Below, piece by piece: positions 9,209-17,837 of a DNA stretch of 64,000 nt. This stretch comes from CAYZZU01 sp964483105 (lineage in GTDB: Bacteria; CG2-30-53-67). The notes under the pieces were generated by a model that was given only the letters and a program-made list of their open reading frames with translations, made no database searches and was not told the DNA's origin. The stretch is from positions 1-64,000 of the forward strand of contig CAYZZU010000011.1 in assembly GCA_964483105.1 (NCBI GenBank), in the 5' to 3' direction. A program made the translations under genes and the position numbers. Position 1 is the first letter of the stretch. Each line of letters opens with the position of its first letter.

Positions 9209-9478
9209 TTATCTTCGTATGCCTAAACGTTCGATCACCTGACGATACCGACCGATATCCTTCTTAATCAGATAGTCCAATAATCGGCGCCTTTTCCCAA
9301 CCAGTTTCAGAAGACCCCGCCGGGAATGATGATCCTTTTTGTGCGTTTTGAAGTGTTCCGTAAGATATCGAATCCGCTCCGATATAATCGCGATCTGGAC
9401 TTCCGGAGAACCGGTATCATTTTCATGGCGTTTGTAGGAATCGATAATCTCCTGTTTTTTCTCTTTGACCAACGACAT
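9209..9478 (-). CDS. rpsO: 30S ribosomal protein S15
   Basis: 89 residues, the same length as E. coli S15. It binds the central domain of 16S rRNA early in 30S assembly. Family features are clear: GSPEVQIA, the run HKKDHHSRRGLLKLV and the C-terminal RRLLDYL. I place the start at 9478 rather than 9502 because MSLVKEKKQEII is the normal N-terminus and GGAGG-type sites lie upstream. It lies between truB and pnp in the transcription order truB-rpsO-pnp. Confidence 0.96.
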   Translation of the reverse strand: MSLVKEKKQEIIDSYKRHENDTGSPEVQIAIISERIRYLTEHFKTHKKDHHSRRGLLKLVGKRRRLLDYLIKKDIGRYRQVIERLGIRR

Positions 9479-9588
9479 ATTCCTCTTTATCCTCCTTTCC
9501 ATCTAATGGTTCCGTATTACGTTTCACCAGTGATTCCGTCACTTCCCGGTTTTGATCGTTTTAACATATTCACAGAAACAAGTAAAGT

Positions 9589-10560
9589 TCATTTTATCCT
9601 GTCTGTACAGAAAACCTTTTTCGGGAAAAGCGCCGGTTGGGTTGAAGCCGACCTTCCCGCCTTCGCCACAGCGAGAAACGCGCCATCCTCACCATAGACT
9701 GTAAACATACGGTTTTCCTTCCAGGACCCGAACACCGGTTTTTCAGAAAAGTCTTCCTCGACAAGGGGCTGCCCCTGACAAACCTTGCGCAGCCCGGGTT
9801 GGCGTACTACCACAGGCTGAAAGGCTGCAAGCGCCCGATCCATGGGAACCAGCAAAGAGAAAATCTCCTCTTTGTCCATCTCCATGATCCGATCCAGGGA
9901 GTATGCGTCCTTTTCAACGAAGGAGGCGCTCTCAATCCTTCTCAACCTGGACATGTGGGCGCCCACCCCAAGCTCCCGACCGATATCTCTGCATAAGGCC
10001 CGGACGTAGGTCCCCTTCGAACAACGGACCACAAAAGAGATGCGGGGGATCGAGCAAACCACTTCACAAATCTCATAGAGCGTAACCGTTCGCGGATCAC
10101 GCGGGACCCGCTCTCCCCTCCTTGCAAGTTCATACAAACGCCGCCCGTTTTTCCTGACCGCGGAATACATGGGGGGTACCTGTTCAATGGTTCCGCGAAA
10201 CCGCATGATCACGGTTCTGATCTGATCTCCGGAAAGCCTGCTCGGATCGTGCCGCGCGACAACCCGCCCCGTGGCATCGTGTGTGTCCGTTTCTTCTCCA
10301 AGGATACATTCAACCCGATAGGACTTGGGCAATTCCATCAGGTATTCCACGATCCGGGTGGCCGATCCCACACAGACCGGCAGAAGACCGGTCGCTTCCG
10401 GATCCAACGTCCCCACGTGCCCTACCTTACGAATCCCGAGTAACCTCCGAACCTTGGCGACTACATCGTGCGAGGTCCACCCTCCCGGTTTGTCCACGAC
10501 GAGAATGCCGCCCTGGTCCGCCCCCAGCCTCCGTCCAGCCTTCCATACCACCTCTTTCAT
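9589..10560 (-). CDS. truB: tRNA pseudouridine(55) synthase
   Basis: Makes pseudouridine 55 in the T loop of tRNAs. The catalytic Asp lies in VGTLDPEATGLLP, and the fold is followed by a C-terminal PUA-like extension (about 245-323). The frame extends to 10620, but ATG at 10560 is one base after the nrnA stop and starts close to the usual GILVVDKPGG core, so I use it (323 aa). It is tightly packed in the rbfA-nrnA-truB-rpsO run. Confidence 0.93.
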   Translation of the reverse strand: MKEVVWKAGRRLGADQGGILVVDKPGGWTSHDVVAKVRRLLGIRKVGHVGTLDPEATGLLPVCVGSATRIVEYLMELPKSYRVECILGEETDTHDATGRVVARHDPSRLSGDQIRTVIMRFRGTIEQVPPMYSAVRKNGRRLYELARRGERVPRDPRTVTLYEICEVVCSIPRISFVVRCSKGTYVRALCRDIGRELGVGAHMSRLRRIESASFVEKDAYSLDRIMEMDKEEIFSLLVPMDRALAAFQPVVVRQPGLRKVCQGQPLVEEDFSEKPVFGSWKENRMFTVYGEDGAFLAVAKAGRSASTQPALFPKKVFCTDRIK

Positions 10561-10561
10561 A

Positions 10562-11596
10562 TCAAAATACCCTGCGCCGGGTTTCTTCAGCCGGGGCTTC
10601 TTCCTCCGGAACCTCGTCATTCAAAGATTCTGCCACGATCTGAAGAACTCTCTTTTTCCCTTCCTCCAGGGATCCCTTCAGTATGCATCCGGCGGCGTTA
10701 TGGTGCCCCCCGCCACCGAACTTCTCCGCAATGGCCGCCACATTGATCTTTCCCTTGGATCGCAGGCTGATCTTGATGCCGTCGGCATTCAATTCGCGGA
10801 ACAGTAGAGCCACTTCCACCCCTTTGATCGAACGGGGAAAGTTGACAAAACCATCGGTGTGCTCCTCCCTGGCTCCCGTCTTCCGGTAATCATCCATCCG
10901 AATCGTCCCCCAGGCAAAACGGCCCTTCCGGCTGACCCCCAAACTTTCCAGGAAGCTTCCCATGAGTTTCAACGTTGCAAAAGATTTCGATTCGTAGACA
11001 TGTTCGGCGACCGTCCAGGAGTTGATCCCGTAGGAAACCAGCTTCGAGGCAATGGAAAGCGCCTTAGGGGAGGTATTGGAATATCGGAAAGACCCCGTGT
11101 CGGTAAAAATGGAGGTGTAAAGACAGAGAGCGACGGTATAGTCCAAATCACCTCTCCCCTCCTCTTCCATCTGCCGTAAAAGAAGATAGACCAGTTCTCC
11201 CGTAGCGGAGGCTTTGGGATCCAGGAGATTCACCGCACCGGAATGATCATTGGTGAGATGATGATCAATCACAACAATCATGGAATGGTTCGTGGATTCC
11301 GTCTGGAGACCAGTCCGTTCAAGCCCGCCACAGTCCATGATCAGGATGAGATCCGGCTGAAAGGAGGGATGGGAATCAATCCGGATCTCATCCACACCCG
11401 GGAGAAAAGCAAAAATATCCGGGACGGGATCACGGTTGATGACGGCGACTTCCTTCCCAAGCCTTTTCAGATAGTGGTAGAGGGCCAGTTCAGAGCTGAT
11501 ACCATCTCCATCCGGGTTCACATGGGTGGTAATCAGGATCCGGCGACTTGCAAGCAGAACCTGAATGACCTCTTTAATGAGTCGTTTTTTCTTCAT
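10562..11596 (-). CDS. nrnA: DHH/DHHA1 phosphoesterase, NrnA-type nanoRNase/pAp phosphatase
   Basis: Degrades 2-5 nt RNAs and dephosphorylates 3'-phosphoadenosine 5'-phosphate. The metal-binding motifs are THVNPDGDG (N-terminus), DCGG and VIDHH, and the DHHA1 substrate domain ends with GGGGHHNAAG. I choose ATG at 11596 (344 aa), which has GGGGAGG nine bases upstream; it overlaps the 3' end of rbfA by 23 bp. The rbfA-nrnA-truB order is common in bacteria. A pure pAp phosphatase or a c-di-AMP-type specificity cannot be separated by sequence alone. Confidence 0.9.
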   Translation of the reverse strand: MKKKRLIKEVIQVLLASRRILITTHVNPDGDGISSELALYHYLKRLGKEVAVINRDPVPDIFAFLPGVDEIRIDSHPSFQPDLILIMDCGGLERTGLQTESTNHSMIVVIDHHLTNDHSGAVNLLDPKASATGELVYLLLRQMEEEGRGDLDYTVALCLYTSIFTDTGSFRYSNTSPKALSIASKLVSYGINSWTVAEHVYESKSFATLKLMGSFLESLGVSRKGRFAWGTIRMDDYRKTGAREEHTDGFVNFPRSIKGVEVALLFRELNADGIKISLRSKGKINVAAIAEKFGGGGHHNAAGCILKGSLEEGKKRVLQIVAESLNDEVPEEEAPAEETRRRVF

Positions 11597-11951
11597 CCGC
11601 TTCGTCCTCCCCTTCCTGGATCTGGTGCAGCAGTTCTTCAATGTGAGCACCGTACTCGATGGAAGGGTCGATCCGAAAAACCAACGTGGGAACGACTTTC
11701 AATCGAAGACGGTGGAAAAGTTCCCCCCGTATGAAACCGGCCGCACGGTTCAGACCGGCCTGGATCTCCTCTCTGTCCAAATGTTGCATCAACACACTGT
11801 AATAGACGGTCGCTGTTTTCAGATCTTTGGTCAGATCCACATCGGAGACCGTGACATACCGGATCCTGGGATCCTTGACCTTTCTCAGGAGAATATCCGA
11901 TATCTCGGTGATCATGAGATCCGATACCCGTTCGATTCTTCCGGAACGCAT
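11574..11951 (-). CDS. rbfA: Ribosome-binding factor A
   Basis: Small KH-fold protein that assists late 30S maturation and 16S 5'-end processing. 125 aa from ATG at 11951, which gives the usual RIERVSDLMITEISDIL start and has GAGG nine bases upstream; ATGs at 11960 and 11978 are alternatives. The conserved KDPRIRYVTVSDV and a Glu/Asp-rich tail are visible. The 3' end overlaps nrnA by 23 bp. Confidence 0.93.
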   Translation of the reverse strand: MRSGRIERVSDLMITEISDILLRKVKDPRIRYVTVSDVDLTKDLKTATVYYSVLMQHLDREEIQAGLNRAAGFIRGELFHRLRLKVVPTLVFRIDPSIEYGAHIEELLHQIQEGEDEADEEKTTH

Positions 11952-11983
11952 GGTTTCCATCCTCACGGTTTGGAACACGGGCG

Positions 11984-12265
11984 TTAAAGAATCCGGATTT
12001 GATAATCGATCAGATCCGTTTCACCCTGTTTCTCGATAAAGCCCAACACCCGGTCCAAAACACTATTCAGTTTTTTAGGATCATTTCCAATCACGGCGAT
12101 TCCAATGGCAGTCCGCTGATAAAGATCGTGGGCCCCGATTTCCGCGACGGAAACATTGAACCGGTTCTTTAACCTTTTCGTAACGGACTGGATAATACTC
12201 CGTTTTCCTTTCAGTGAGGCAACTCCCGGAATATACAATTCCACGACGCAAACCCCGATCCGCAT
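11984..12265 (-). CDS. ylxP: DUF503 / YlxP-like protein
   Basis: 93-residue protein of the DUF503 family, regularly found between infB and rbfA; its biochemical role is not established, though a ribosome-related function is widely suspected. The family pattern is MRIGVCVVELYIP, SLKGKRSI and RFNVSVAEIG. ATG at 12265 is preceded by GGGGAG, and the frame upstream to 12286 gives an unlikely N-terminus. Confidence 0.9.
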   Translation of the reverse strand: MRIGVCVVELYIPGVASLKGKRSIIQSVTKRLKNRFNVSVAEIGAHDLYQRTAIGIAVIGNDPKKLNSVLDRVLGFIEKQGETDLIDYQIRIL

Positions 12266-12346
12266 CGTCACTCCCCGTGTCTCCACAGGCCTGTCCTGGA
12301 ATGGATCTTTCCGGCGGGTCGAAATCCCTCTCTTCCGCCGACACGA

Positions 12347-14911
12347 CTACAGCTTTGCGGCAATCTTGTCAAAGGTATAGAACTCAATCACGTCGTTTAC
12401 CTTGATGTCATTATAGTTTTCAAGGGTGATTCCACACTCGAAGCCCGCCGCAACTTCTTTGACGTCGTCCTTAAAACGTTTCAGCGCCGCGACCTTTCCC
12501 TCATGAACCACTACGCTGTCCCGAATCAGCCGGGCATGAGCGGAACGTTCGATATTCCCTTCCTGCACATAACATCCGGCTACGTTTCCGAAACGGGAGA
12601 TGGAGAAAACCTGGCGGATCTCCGCTCTCCCCAGAATTCTCTCCTTCAACACCGGTTCCAAAAGCCCCTCCATGGCCTTCCTGACATCGTTCGCCGCATC
12701 ATAGATCACATTATAGAGGCGGATATCCACGTGTTCCGCTTCAGCCAGGGCCGCCGCCTTGGTTTCCGGACGTACATTAAAACCGATGATAATGGCATTG
12801 GACGCGGTTGCCAGATTCACGTCGGTCTCCGTAATTCCCCCCACGGACCCGTGAATGACCTTCAACTCCACCGCGTTCGTAGTTAAACGCTCCAGCGTAT
12901 CGGATAAGGCCTCCACCGATCCCTGCACATCCCCCTTGATGATGATCGGAAGTTCCTTGATTTCTCCTTCCTGGATTCTCTGGAACAAATCATCCAGGGT
13001 CACTCTGTGTCCTTTGGACAGGGCGGCTTCGCGTAACCGCGCGGATCGGACCAGTCCCACCTGTCTCGCCTTGCGCTCATCCTCCACAACAATGAAACTG
13101 TCTCCGGCCATGGGAACGCCGGAGAGTCCCAAAATCTCCACCGGACTGGAGGGACCCGCCGTTTGAATCTTCTTTCCCCTGTCGTTCAGCATAGCCCGTA
13201 CCTTACCGGCATAGGCGCCGGTCACAAAGGGATCCCCGACCCGGAGCGTTCCGGTTTCTACCAGAACCGTCGCCAGGGGACCGCGGCTCCTGTCCAACCG
13301 GGCTTCGACAATGGTTCCTCTCGCGGGACGATCCGGATCCGCTTTGAGTTCCATGATATCCGCCTGCAGAAGAACCATCTCGAGCAGGTTCTCGATCCCG
13401 ATCTTCTTTTTGGCGGAAACCTCCACAAAAATGGTTTGCCCCCCCCACTCCTCCGGGGTCAGATTATGCTCTGCAAGCTGCTGTTTCACACGGTCCGGGT
13501 TGGCTCCCTGTTTGTCGATCTTGTTGATCGCCACAACGATGGGAACCTGGGCGGTTGCGGCATGATGAATGGCTTCAACCGTCTGGGGCATCACACCGTC
13601 ATCAGCGGCCACGACCAGAATCACGATATCGGTCACCTGGGCTCCCCGTGCGCGCATGGAGGTAAAGGCCTCATGACCCGGTGTATCCAGGAAGGTAATC
13701 TGCCGGTCCTTCATGCGGACGGTATACGCGCCGATGTGCTGCGTAATTCCTCCCGCCTCATCCGCCACAACATTCGCATGCCGAATCACATCCAGGAGTG
13801 AAGTCTTCCCGTGGTCCACGTGCCCCATGATGGTAACAACCGGAGGCCGGGGAACCTGATTCTCCGGATTATCCTGAACTTCCTCTAAAAGGGCGTCATC
13901 TGTCGAAAGTGTCGCTTGCTCGACTTCATAGCCGTATTCATCCGCGACCAGTGCCAGGGACTCCATATCCACAGGCTGGTTCACGGTGACCATGCTTCCC
14001 AGTTCCATGAATTTCAGAATCAGGGTGTTCACCGGAATATCGATCTGCTCGGCCACATCCTTAACGGTTGTCGTTTCATTCCATCGGATCCGGTTTCCCT
14101 TTTCCTCGGTCTCAATCCGTTGCACTTCCACCTTCTCAGGCTTTACCTTTTTCTCGGCCTTCACTTTTTTCTTGGGCTTGGTCCTGAGTTTCTTCGGAGT
14201 TCTCCGAACCTGAAGTTCCAGTAATTGACTGGGCGTGATCTTTTTGGATTTCTTCTGGAGACGCTCCACCTTCTCCGCGCGGATACTGATTCGGTCCTTC
14301 TTCCCCTTCTTCTTCCCGGCCCTGGACGTTTCTTCCTTCTCCTCAACCTCCGTTTTCTTCCCTTTTTTCTTCTCCTTCTTCTTCAGTTTCGTCTTTTCCA
14401 CCGAGGAAGCCTCCTTGCGGGGCTCCTCAGACGGAACCGTCCCGGAAGGGGAAACACCTTCTTTCACGGTTTCCTCTTCCGTTTTCATCTCGGGCACTTC
14501 TCCGGAAATCTCCGGGCCCTTCTCGACAACGGGGGGAGAAGCTTCTTCCATCCCGGAGTCCGCAGGTTTCTCCCCGGTCGCGACCACTTCCACGGGCTCC
14601 TGCTGAACCGGAGTTTCTTCTTCTATCTCGACCGCGGCCTGGGGCTCTTCACGGATCGGCTCATCAGGCTCCGGTTCTTTCTTTCTCCTTCTCCGGACCT
14701 TGAACTCAACCTTCGGTTTCACCTGCGAACGTTTTTTTACGGATAGACGGCCGCCACCCGAAAATTTTGTTCGGGCTGCTTCCGCAATCTCTTCCGGGAC
14801 CATCGACAGATTACTCTTGATTTTCGGAGCGGTTTTCCTGAAGTATTCCAAGAGTTCTTTCGTAGAAATCCCGATTTTCCTGGCCAACTCATGTACTCTC
14901 ATCGTAGCCAT
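12347..14911 (-). CDS. infB: Translation initiation factor IF-2
   Basis: GTPase that places initiator tRNA on the 30S subunit and drives subunit joining. 854 aa. An N-terminal VRVHELARKIG-type IF2N module is followed by about 270 residues of Lys/Glu-rich linker, a second IF2N module, then the G domain with GHVDHGKTSLL (G1), DTPGHEAF (G3) and NKID (G4), and domains II-IV. Two starts are possible: ATG at 14911 (GGGGAAGAG upstream), or ATG at 14902, which forms an ATGA overlap with the preceding ylxR-ylxQ stop. The highly charged linker explains the long mirror frames on the opposite strand. Confidence 0.97.
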   Translation of the reverse strand: MATMRVHELARKIGISTKELLEYFRKTAPKIKSNLSMVPEEIAEAARTKFSGGGRLSVKKRSQVKPKVEFKVRRRRKKEPEPDEPIREEPQAAVEIEEETPVQQEPVEVVATGEKPADSGMEEASPPVVEKGPEISGEVPEMKTEEETVKEGVSPSGTVPSEEPRKEASSVEKTKLKKKEKKKGKKTEVEEKEETSRAGKKKGKKDRISIRAEKVERLQKKSKKITPSQLLELQVRRTPKKLRTKPKKKVKAEKKVKPEKVEVQRIETEEKGNRIRWNETTTVKDVAEQIDIPVNTLILKFMELGSMVTVNQPVDMESLALVADEYGYEVEQATLSTDDALLEEVQDNPENQVPRPPVVTIMGHVDHGKTSLLDVIRHANVVADEAGGITQHIGAYTVRMKDRQITFLDTPGHEAFTSMRARGAQVTDIVILVVAADDGVMPQTVEAIHHAATAQVPIVVAINKIDKQGANPDRVKQQLAEHNLTPEEWGGQTIFVEVSAKKKIGIENLLEMVLLQADIMELKADPDRPARGTIVEARLDRSRGPLATVLVETGTLRVGDPFVTGAYAGKVRAMLNDRGKKIQTAGPSSPVEILGLSGVPMAGDSFIVVEDERKARQVGLVRSARLREAALSKGHRVTLDDLFQRIQEGEIKELPIIIKGDVQGSVEALSDTLERLTTNAVELKVIHGSVGGITETDVNLATASNAIIIGFNVRPETKAAALAEAEHVDIRLYNVIYDAANDVRKAMEGLLEPVLKERILGRAEIRQVFSISRFGNVAGCYVQEGNIERSAHARLIRDSVVVHEGKVAALKRFKDDVKEVAAGFECGITLENYNDIKVNDVIEFYTFDKIAAKL

Positions 14912-15498
14912 AATGTCTCTTCCCCCCTCTCCGGTTCAAGGCCCTCGACTTGATCGATCAACCGCAACAGTTTCCGGACGGCATCCGGACCGAGAATACC
15001 CAGTACGGGTTGCGGCGCCTTTCCGATACTCTCTCCAAGACGCCTGCTGGTGCCGTAACTCCGGACAGTCACCTCCTCCGGAATTCCGGAATGCAAACCG
15101 GACGCATCGGACGCCGTGAGCAAAAGGTGAATCACACCGCGTTCGAGCTTTTTCCGGATAGATTCCCGCCCTGTCACGATTTTGTTTCCTTTCATCAAGA
15201 CTCCCAGAAAAGAGAAGATGCTCCTTTCCAGGGCAGTTCGAATTCTTTCTTCCAGACACTGCAGTTGCTCCGGACGGACAGGCCGCTTGAACGCATGGGC
15301 CAGCACATTTCTTTTCATCGCCTTCCGGACGCACTCAGAGCGGCTACAGAGGTAAGCCCCCCGTCCGGGCAGATTCGCCTTCAAGTCCGGAACCAGTTCC
15401 CCTTGCGGAGAAGAAACAATCCGGATCAGATGTTCTTTTCCGAAAACCTTTCGACATCCCACACAGGTCCGAAGGGGAGATCTCACTTTCCTGCCCAT
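14899..15498 (-). CDS. ylxR-ylxQ: Fused YlxR (DUF448) and YlxQ (L7Ae-like) protein
   Basis: 199 residues. The N-terminal half (about 1-85) is a YlxR/DUF448 RNA-binding module with RTCVGCRKVF and PGRGAYLCSRSECVRKA. The C-terminal half (about 95-185) is an L7Ae/L30e-like module (GRESIRKKLERGVIHLLLTASDAS). In many Firmicutes these are two separate genes, ylxR and ylxQ, between nusA and infB; here they form one frame in the same place. The start at 15498 leaves a 13-bp gap after nusA; the longer frame from 15528 would overlap it. Both halves are thought to act in RNA metabolism, and YlxR has been linked to RNase P regulation in Bacillus. Confidence 0.88.
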   Translation of the reverse strand: MGRKVRSPLRTCVGCRKVFGKEHLIRIVSSPQGELVPDLKANLPGRGAYLCSRSECVRKAMKRNVLAHAFKRPVRPEQLQCLEERIRTALERSIFSFLGVLMKGNKIVTGRESIRKKLERGVIHLLLTASDASGLHSGIPEEVTVRSYGTSRRLGESIGKAPQPVLGILGPDAVRKLLRLIDQVEGLEPERGEETLWLR

Positions 15499-15511
15499 GT
15501 CTCCGGCCGCC

Positions 15512-17008
15512 TCAATCCAACGCAACATCTTCCTCTATGCCTTCGGTCTTCTCCTCCCCCGTTTCATCTTCTCCCGGCTCCAGGGAGGATTCATTTTCTT
15601 CCGGCACGGTTCCTTCCTCAGAGGGCGGCTCTTCACTGTCCGCCGTTTTCTCATCAGACACGGAACGGTCCGGTGATTCCGTCTCCGGTTCGGATCCTTC
15701 GGAGGTCTCCCGGCCCGGAATCTCCTCCGTTGTCTCCGGAGGCAACTCCCGTGCGTTTTGGATAATCTTTTCCGCCGTTTTTTCTCCCACGCCCGGCACC
15801 ACGATCAGATCCTCAGGATTCGCGGATGCCAGTTCCGCGACGGACCGGAAACCGGCGTCCACAATCGCCTTGGCCGTTTTCTCTCCAACACCTTCAATGT
15901 GGGAGATCGACTGGACTGCTTTTTCCAGGGATTTCTTTTCCGCCTCCGACTCTTCCTGTTGCTCCCGGAGAGCCGACTGGTACTCTTCCTCGCTCATGAG
16001 ATTAATCTGGTAATTACAGAGCTCCGAAGCCAAACGAACATTCTGCCCTTTCTTACCGATGGCCAGTGAGAGCTGGTTTTCTTCCACCACCACCAGAGCG
16101 GATCGTTCTTCCTCGTTCACCGCGATCCGGGAGATCGCAGCCGGACTGAGAGCTTTTTCTATGAAATCCCGCGTGCGTTCGGTATAGGGGATGATATCAA
16201 TCTTTTCACCACGGAGTTCCTGGACCACCGCCTGTACACGGATTCCCTTGACACCGACGCAGGCCCCGACAGGATCCACGTTGGAGTCATTGGAAACGAC
16301 TGCGATTTTGGCCCGTTGGCCCGGCGCACGGACCACACCGACAATCTTGACCACCCCCTCATAAATCTCGGGGACCTCCATCTCAAAGAGTTTGATGAGA
16401 AACCGGGGGTCCGTCCTGGATAAGACGACCTGAGGCGTTTTCCCTGAATCGTTGACGTCCAGGATCAGGGCACGGATCCGGTCTCCCCGATTGTAACGTT
16501 CACCGGGGATCTTCTGTCTCGGTGAAAGGACCCCCTCCGCCTTGCCGAGATCCACAACCAGGTTTCCCCGTTCGATGCGCATGACAATCCCATTCAATGT
16601 CTCACCGATACGTCCCCCGAACTCTCGGAGAATCACCTCCCGTTCCGCCTCCCGCACACGTTGAAACATGACCTGTTTCGCCGTCTGGGCGGCGATTCTT
16701 CCCAACTCCGATACATCGAGACGGATCGCGAATTCATCTCCCACCTCAATCGTCTCATCATATTCCCTCGCCTCGGCCAGAGAAATCTCCCGGTCGGCAT
16801 CCTCGACTTCCTCCACAACCTCACGATACAGATAGGCCTCGATCTCCCCCTTCTGCAGATTGATCTCCACCTCAATATTGTCTTCCGTCCCGTATTTCTT
16901 CCGGGAGGCCGTCAGAATCGCCGCCTGGATCGCATCCACGATCGCTTCTTTAGGGATATTCTTCTCCTTTCCCAGGAAATTGATCATCTGGATCAAGTTC
17001 GGTTCCAT
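15512..17008 (-). CDS. nusA: Transcription termination/antitermination factor NusA
   Basis: Binds RNA polymerase and nascent RNA to modulate pausing, termination and antitermination. 498 aa: N-terminal polymerase-binding domain (1-125), S1 (about 130-200), KH1 and KH2 (about 205-345), helix-hairpin-helix repeats (about 365-425) with GVGEKTAKAIVDAGF and GVGEKTAEKII. Then comes a 70-residue Glu/Ser/Pro-rich acidic tail ending IEEDVALD that most homologues lack or have shorter. The ribosome site GGAGGAG is strong. It lies between rimP and the ylxR-ylxQ fusion as expected. Confidence 0.96.
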   Translation of the reverse strand: MEPNLIQMINFLGKEKNIPKEAIVDAIQAAILTASRKKYGTEDNIEVEINLQKGEIEAYLYREVVEEVEDADREISLAEAREYDETIEVGDEFAIRLDVSELGRIAAQTAKQVMFQRVREAEREVILREFGGRIGETLNGIVMRIERGNLVVDLGKAEGVLSPRQKIPGERYNRGDRIRALILDVNDSGKTPQVVLSRTDPRFLIKLFEMEVPEIYEGVVKIVGVVRAPGQRAKIAVVSNDSNVDPVGACVGVKGIRVQAVVQELRGEKIDIIPYTERTRDFIEKALSPAAISRIAVNEEERSALVVVEENQLSLAIGKKGQNVRLASELCNYQINLMSEEEYQSALREQQEESEAEKKSLEKAVQSISHIEGVGEKTAKAIVDAGFRSVAELASANPEDLIVVPGVGEKTAEKIIQNARELPPETTEEIPGRETSEGSEPETESPDRSVSDEKTADSEEPPSEEGTVPEENESSLEPGEDETGEEKTEGIEEDVALD

Positions 17009-17031
17009 GGTTTTTCTCCTCCAGACACTGA

Positions 17032-17493
17032 TTAAAAAGGAAAATCAACTTCCAGGTTGGCCCTGGAAATATTTGAAAGCGGAATACGGATTTCCCGGTT
17101 TTCCGAAATCTCCAGGATCAGCGTCTCCTGCTCGATCCCACGGTTGATCCCCACATAGATCTTCCGGTCCGAAATCTTTGTCAGAAGATGTACCTTGATA
17201 CGGCTGCCCCTGTATTTCAGATAATCCTGTTCATTTCTCATCGGACGATTGAGTCCCGGCGAAGAAACCTCGAGGATGTAGCTCCCGGGGACTACATCCT
17301 TGATATCCAGAAGGGCTCCGATCTCCCGACTCACCCTTTGACAATCATCCAATGTAATTCCCTGCTCTTTTTCGATGAAAATCCGGAGCATGCCCCGTTT
17401 CCCGGTCTTCTGATAGGTCAGATCAAACAGTTCCAATCCCAATGAATCGAGAAGGGGAACAGCCAACTTTTTTACCTGATCCGTAATCGACAT
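17032..17493 (-). CDS. rimP: Ribosome maturation factor RimP
   Basis: 153-residue 30S assembly factor; family features are LELFDLTYQKTGKRGMLRIFIEKE, SREIGALLD and LEVSSPGLNRP. The reading frame continues upstream to 17616, but that part is a structured leader. ATG at 17493 gives the normal start (SITDQVKKLAVPLLDSLG) with GTGGA upstream. It is the first gene of the rimP-nusA-infB operon. Confidence 0.93.
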   Translation of the reverse strand: MSITDQVKKLAVPLLDSLGLELFDLTYQKTGKRGMLRIFIEKEQGITLDDCQRVSREIGALLDIKDVVPGSYILEVSSPGLNRPMRNEQDYLKYRGSRIKVHLLTKISDRKIYVGINRGIEQETLILEISENREIRIPLSNISRANLEVDFPF

Positions 17494-17505
17494 GATGAAT
17501 TCCAC

Positions 17506-17547
17506 GTATCGGGCAGAGCCGGGGGCACCCCCGCACTCCTCCGATAC
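17506..17547 (-). promoter_or_regulatory. Long imperfect hairpin just upstream of rimP start
   Basis: GTATCGG (outer arm) pairs with CCGATAC, enclosing a GGGGG-TG-CCCCC inner stem; the whole spans 42 nt and ends 13 nt before the ATG. The leader also holds a second small stem TGCGTG-CCTG-CACGCA (about 17554-17569). It may control access of ribosomes to the first gene of the operon; no known regulatory RNA family was recognised. Confidence 0.5.
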
Positions 17548-17682
17548 CCTGTCTGCGTGCAGGCACGCACAGGTAGATGCACTCTGCGTACAATTCCGTA
17601 TACGGCGGTTCATCATACACCTTGAAGTTCCCGGTGCTGATCCAACCGATCGAGGACTCTCACCTCCAAATAGGGCATCACC

Positions 17683-17710
17683 AAAAAAAAGTGGGCTCTT
17701 GAGAGCCCAC
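17683..17710 (-). terminator. Terminator-like hairpin in rimP leader (possible attenuator)
   Basis: Stem GTGGGCTC / GAGCCCAC with a 4-nt loop, followed on the minus strand by eight T residues; the plus strand also shows five T residues. It lies about 20 bp downstream of a candidate promoter and 190 bp upstream of rimP, so it would stop transcripts before the operon unless overcome. Confidence 0.7.
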
Positions 17711-17738
17711 TTTTTATTAGTGAACTAAATTTTGGTAG

Positions 17739-17767
17739 AATCTACCACAACCCGATTCAAAAATCAA
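17739..17767 (-). promoter_or_regulatory. Candidate promoter of the rimP-nusA-infB operon
   Basis: On the minus strand TTGATT (17767-17762) and TAGATT (17744-17739) are 17 bp apart. The -10 lies inside the perfect palindrome GGTAGA-A-TCTACC (17734-17746), a possible operator. Confidence 0.5.
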
Positions 17768-17769
17768 GT

Positions 17770-17802
17770 AAAAAAAGCCCCGCGTCGGCCGGACGCGGGG
17801 CT
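17770..17802 (-). terminator. Intrinsic terminator of the subtilase gene
   Basis: A strong 10-11 bp GC stem (AGCCCCGCGTC / GACGCGGGGCT, 5-nt loop) followed by seven T residues on the minus strand, 35 bp after the subtilase stop codon. Confidence 0.9.
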
Positions 17803-17837
17803 CGTGTTGAGGGCGGATCCCACGCAGGAGTCTTCCC

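Noticed and set aside
8158..9267. 369-codon plus-strand frame opposite pnp
   Set aside because: Antisense shadow of pnp; the end runs into the repeat-like spacer.
17494..17640. Initiator tRNA gene upstream of rimP as in E. coli
   Set aside because: No cloverleaf or TTCGA loop could be formed from this leader.
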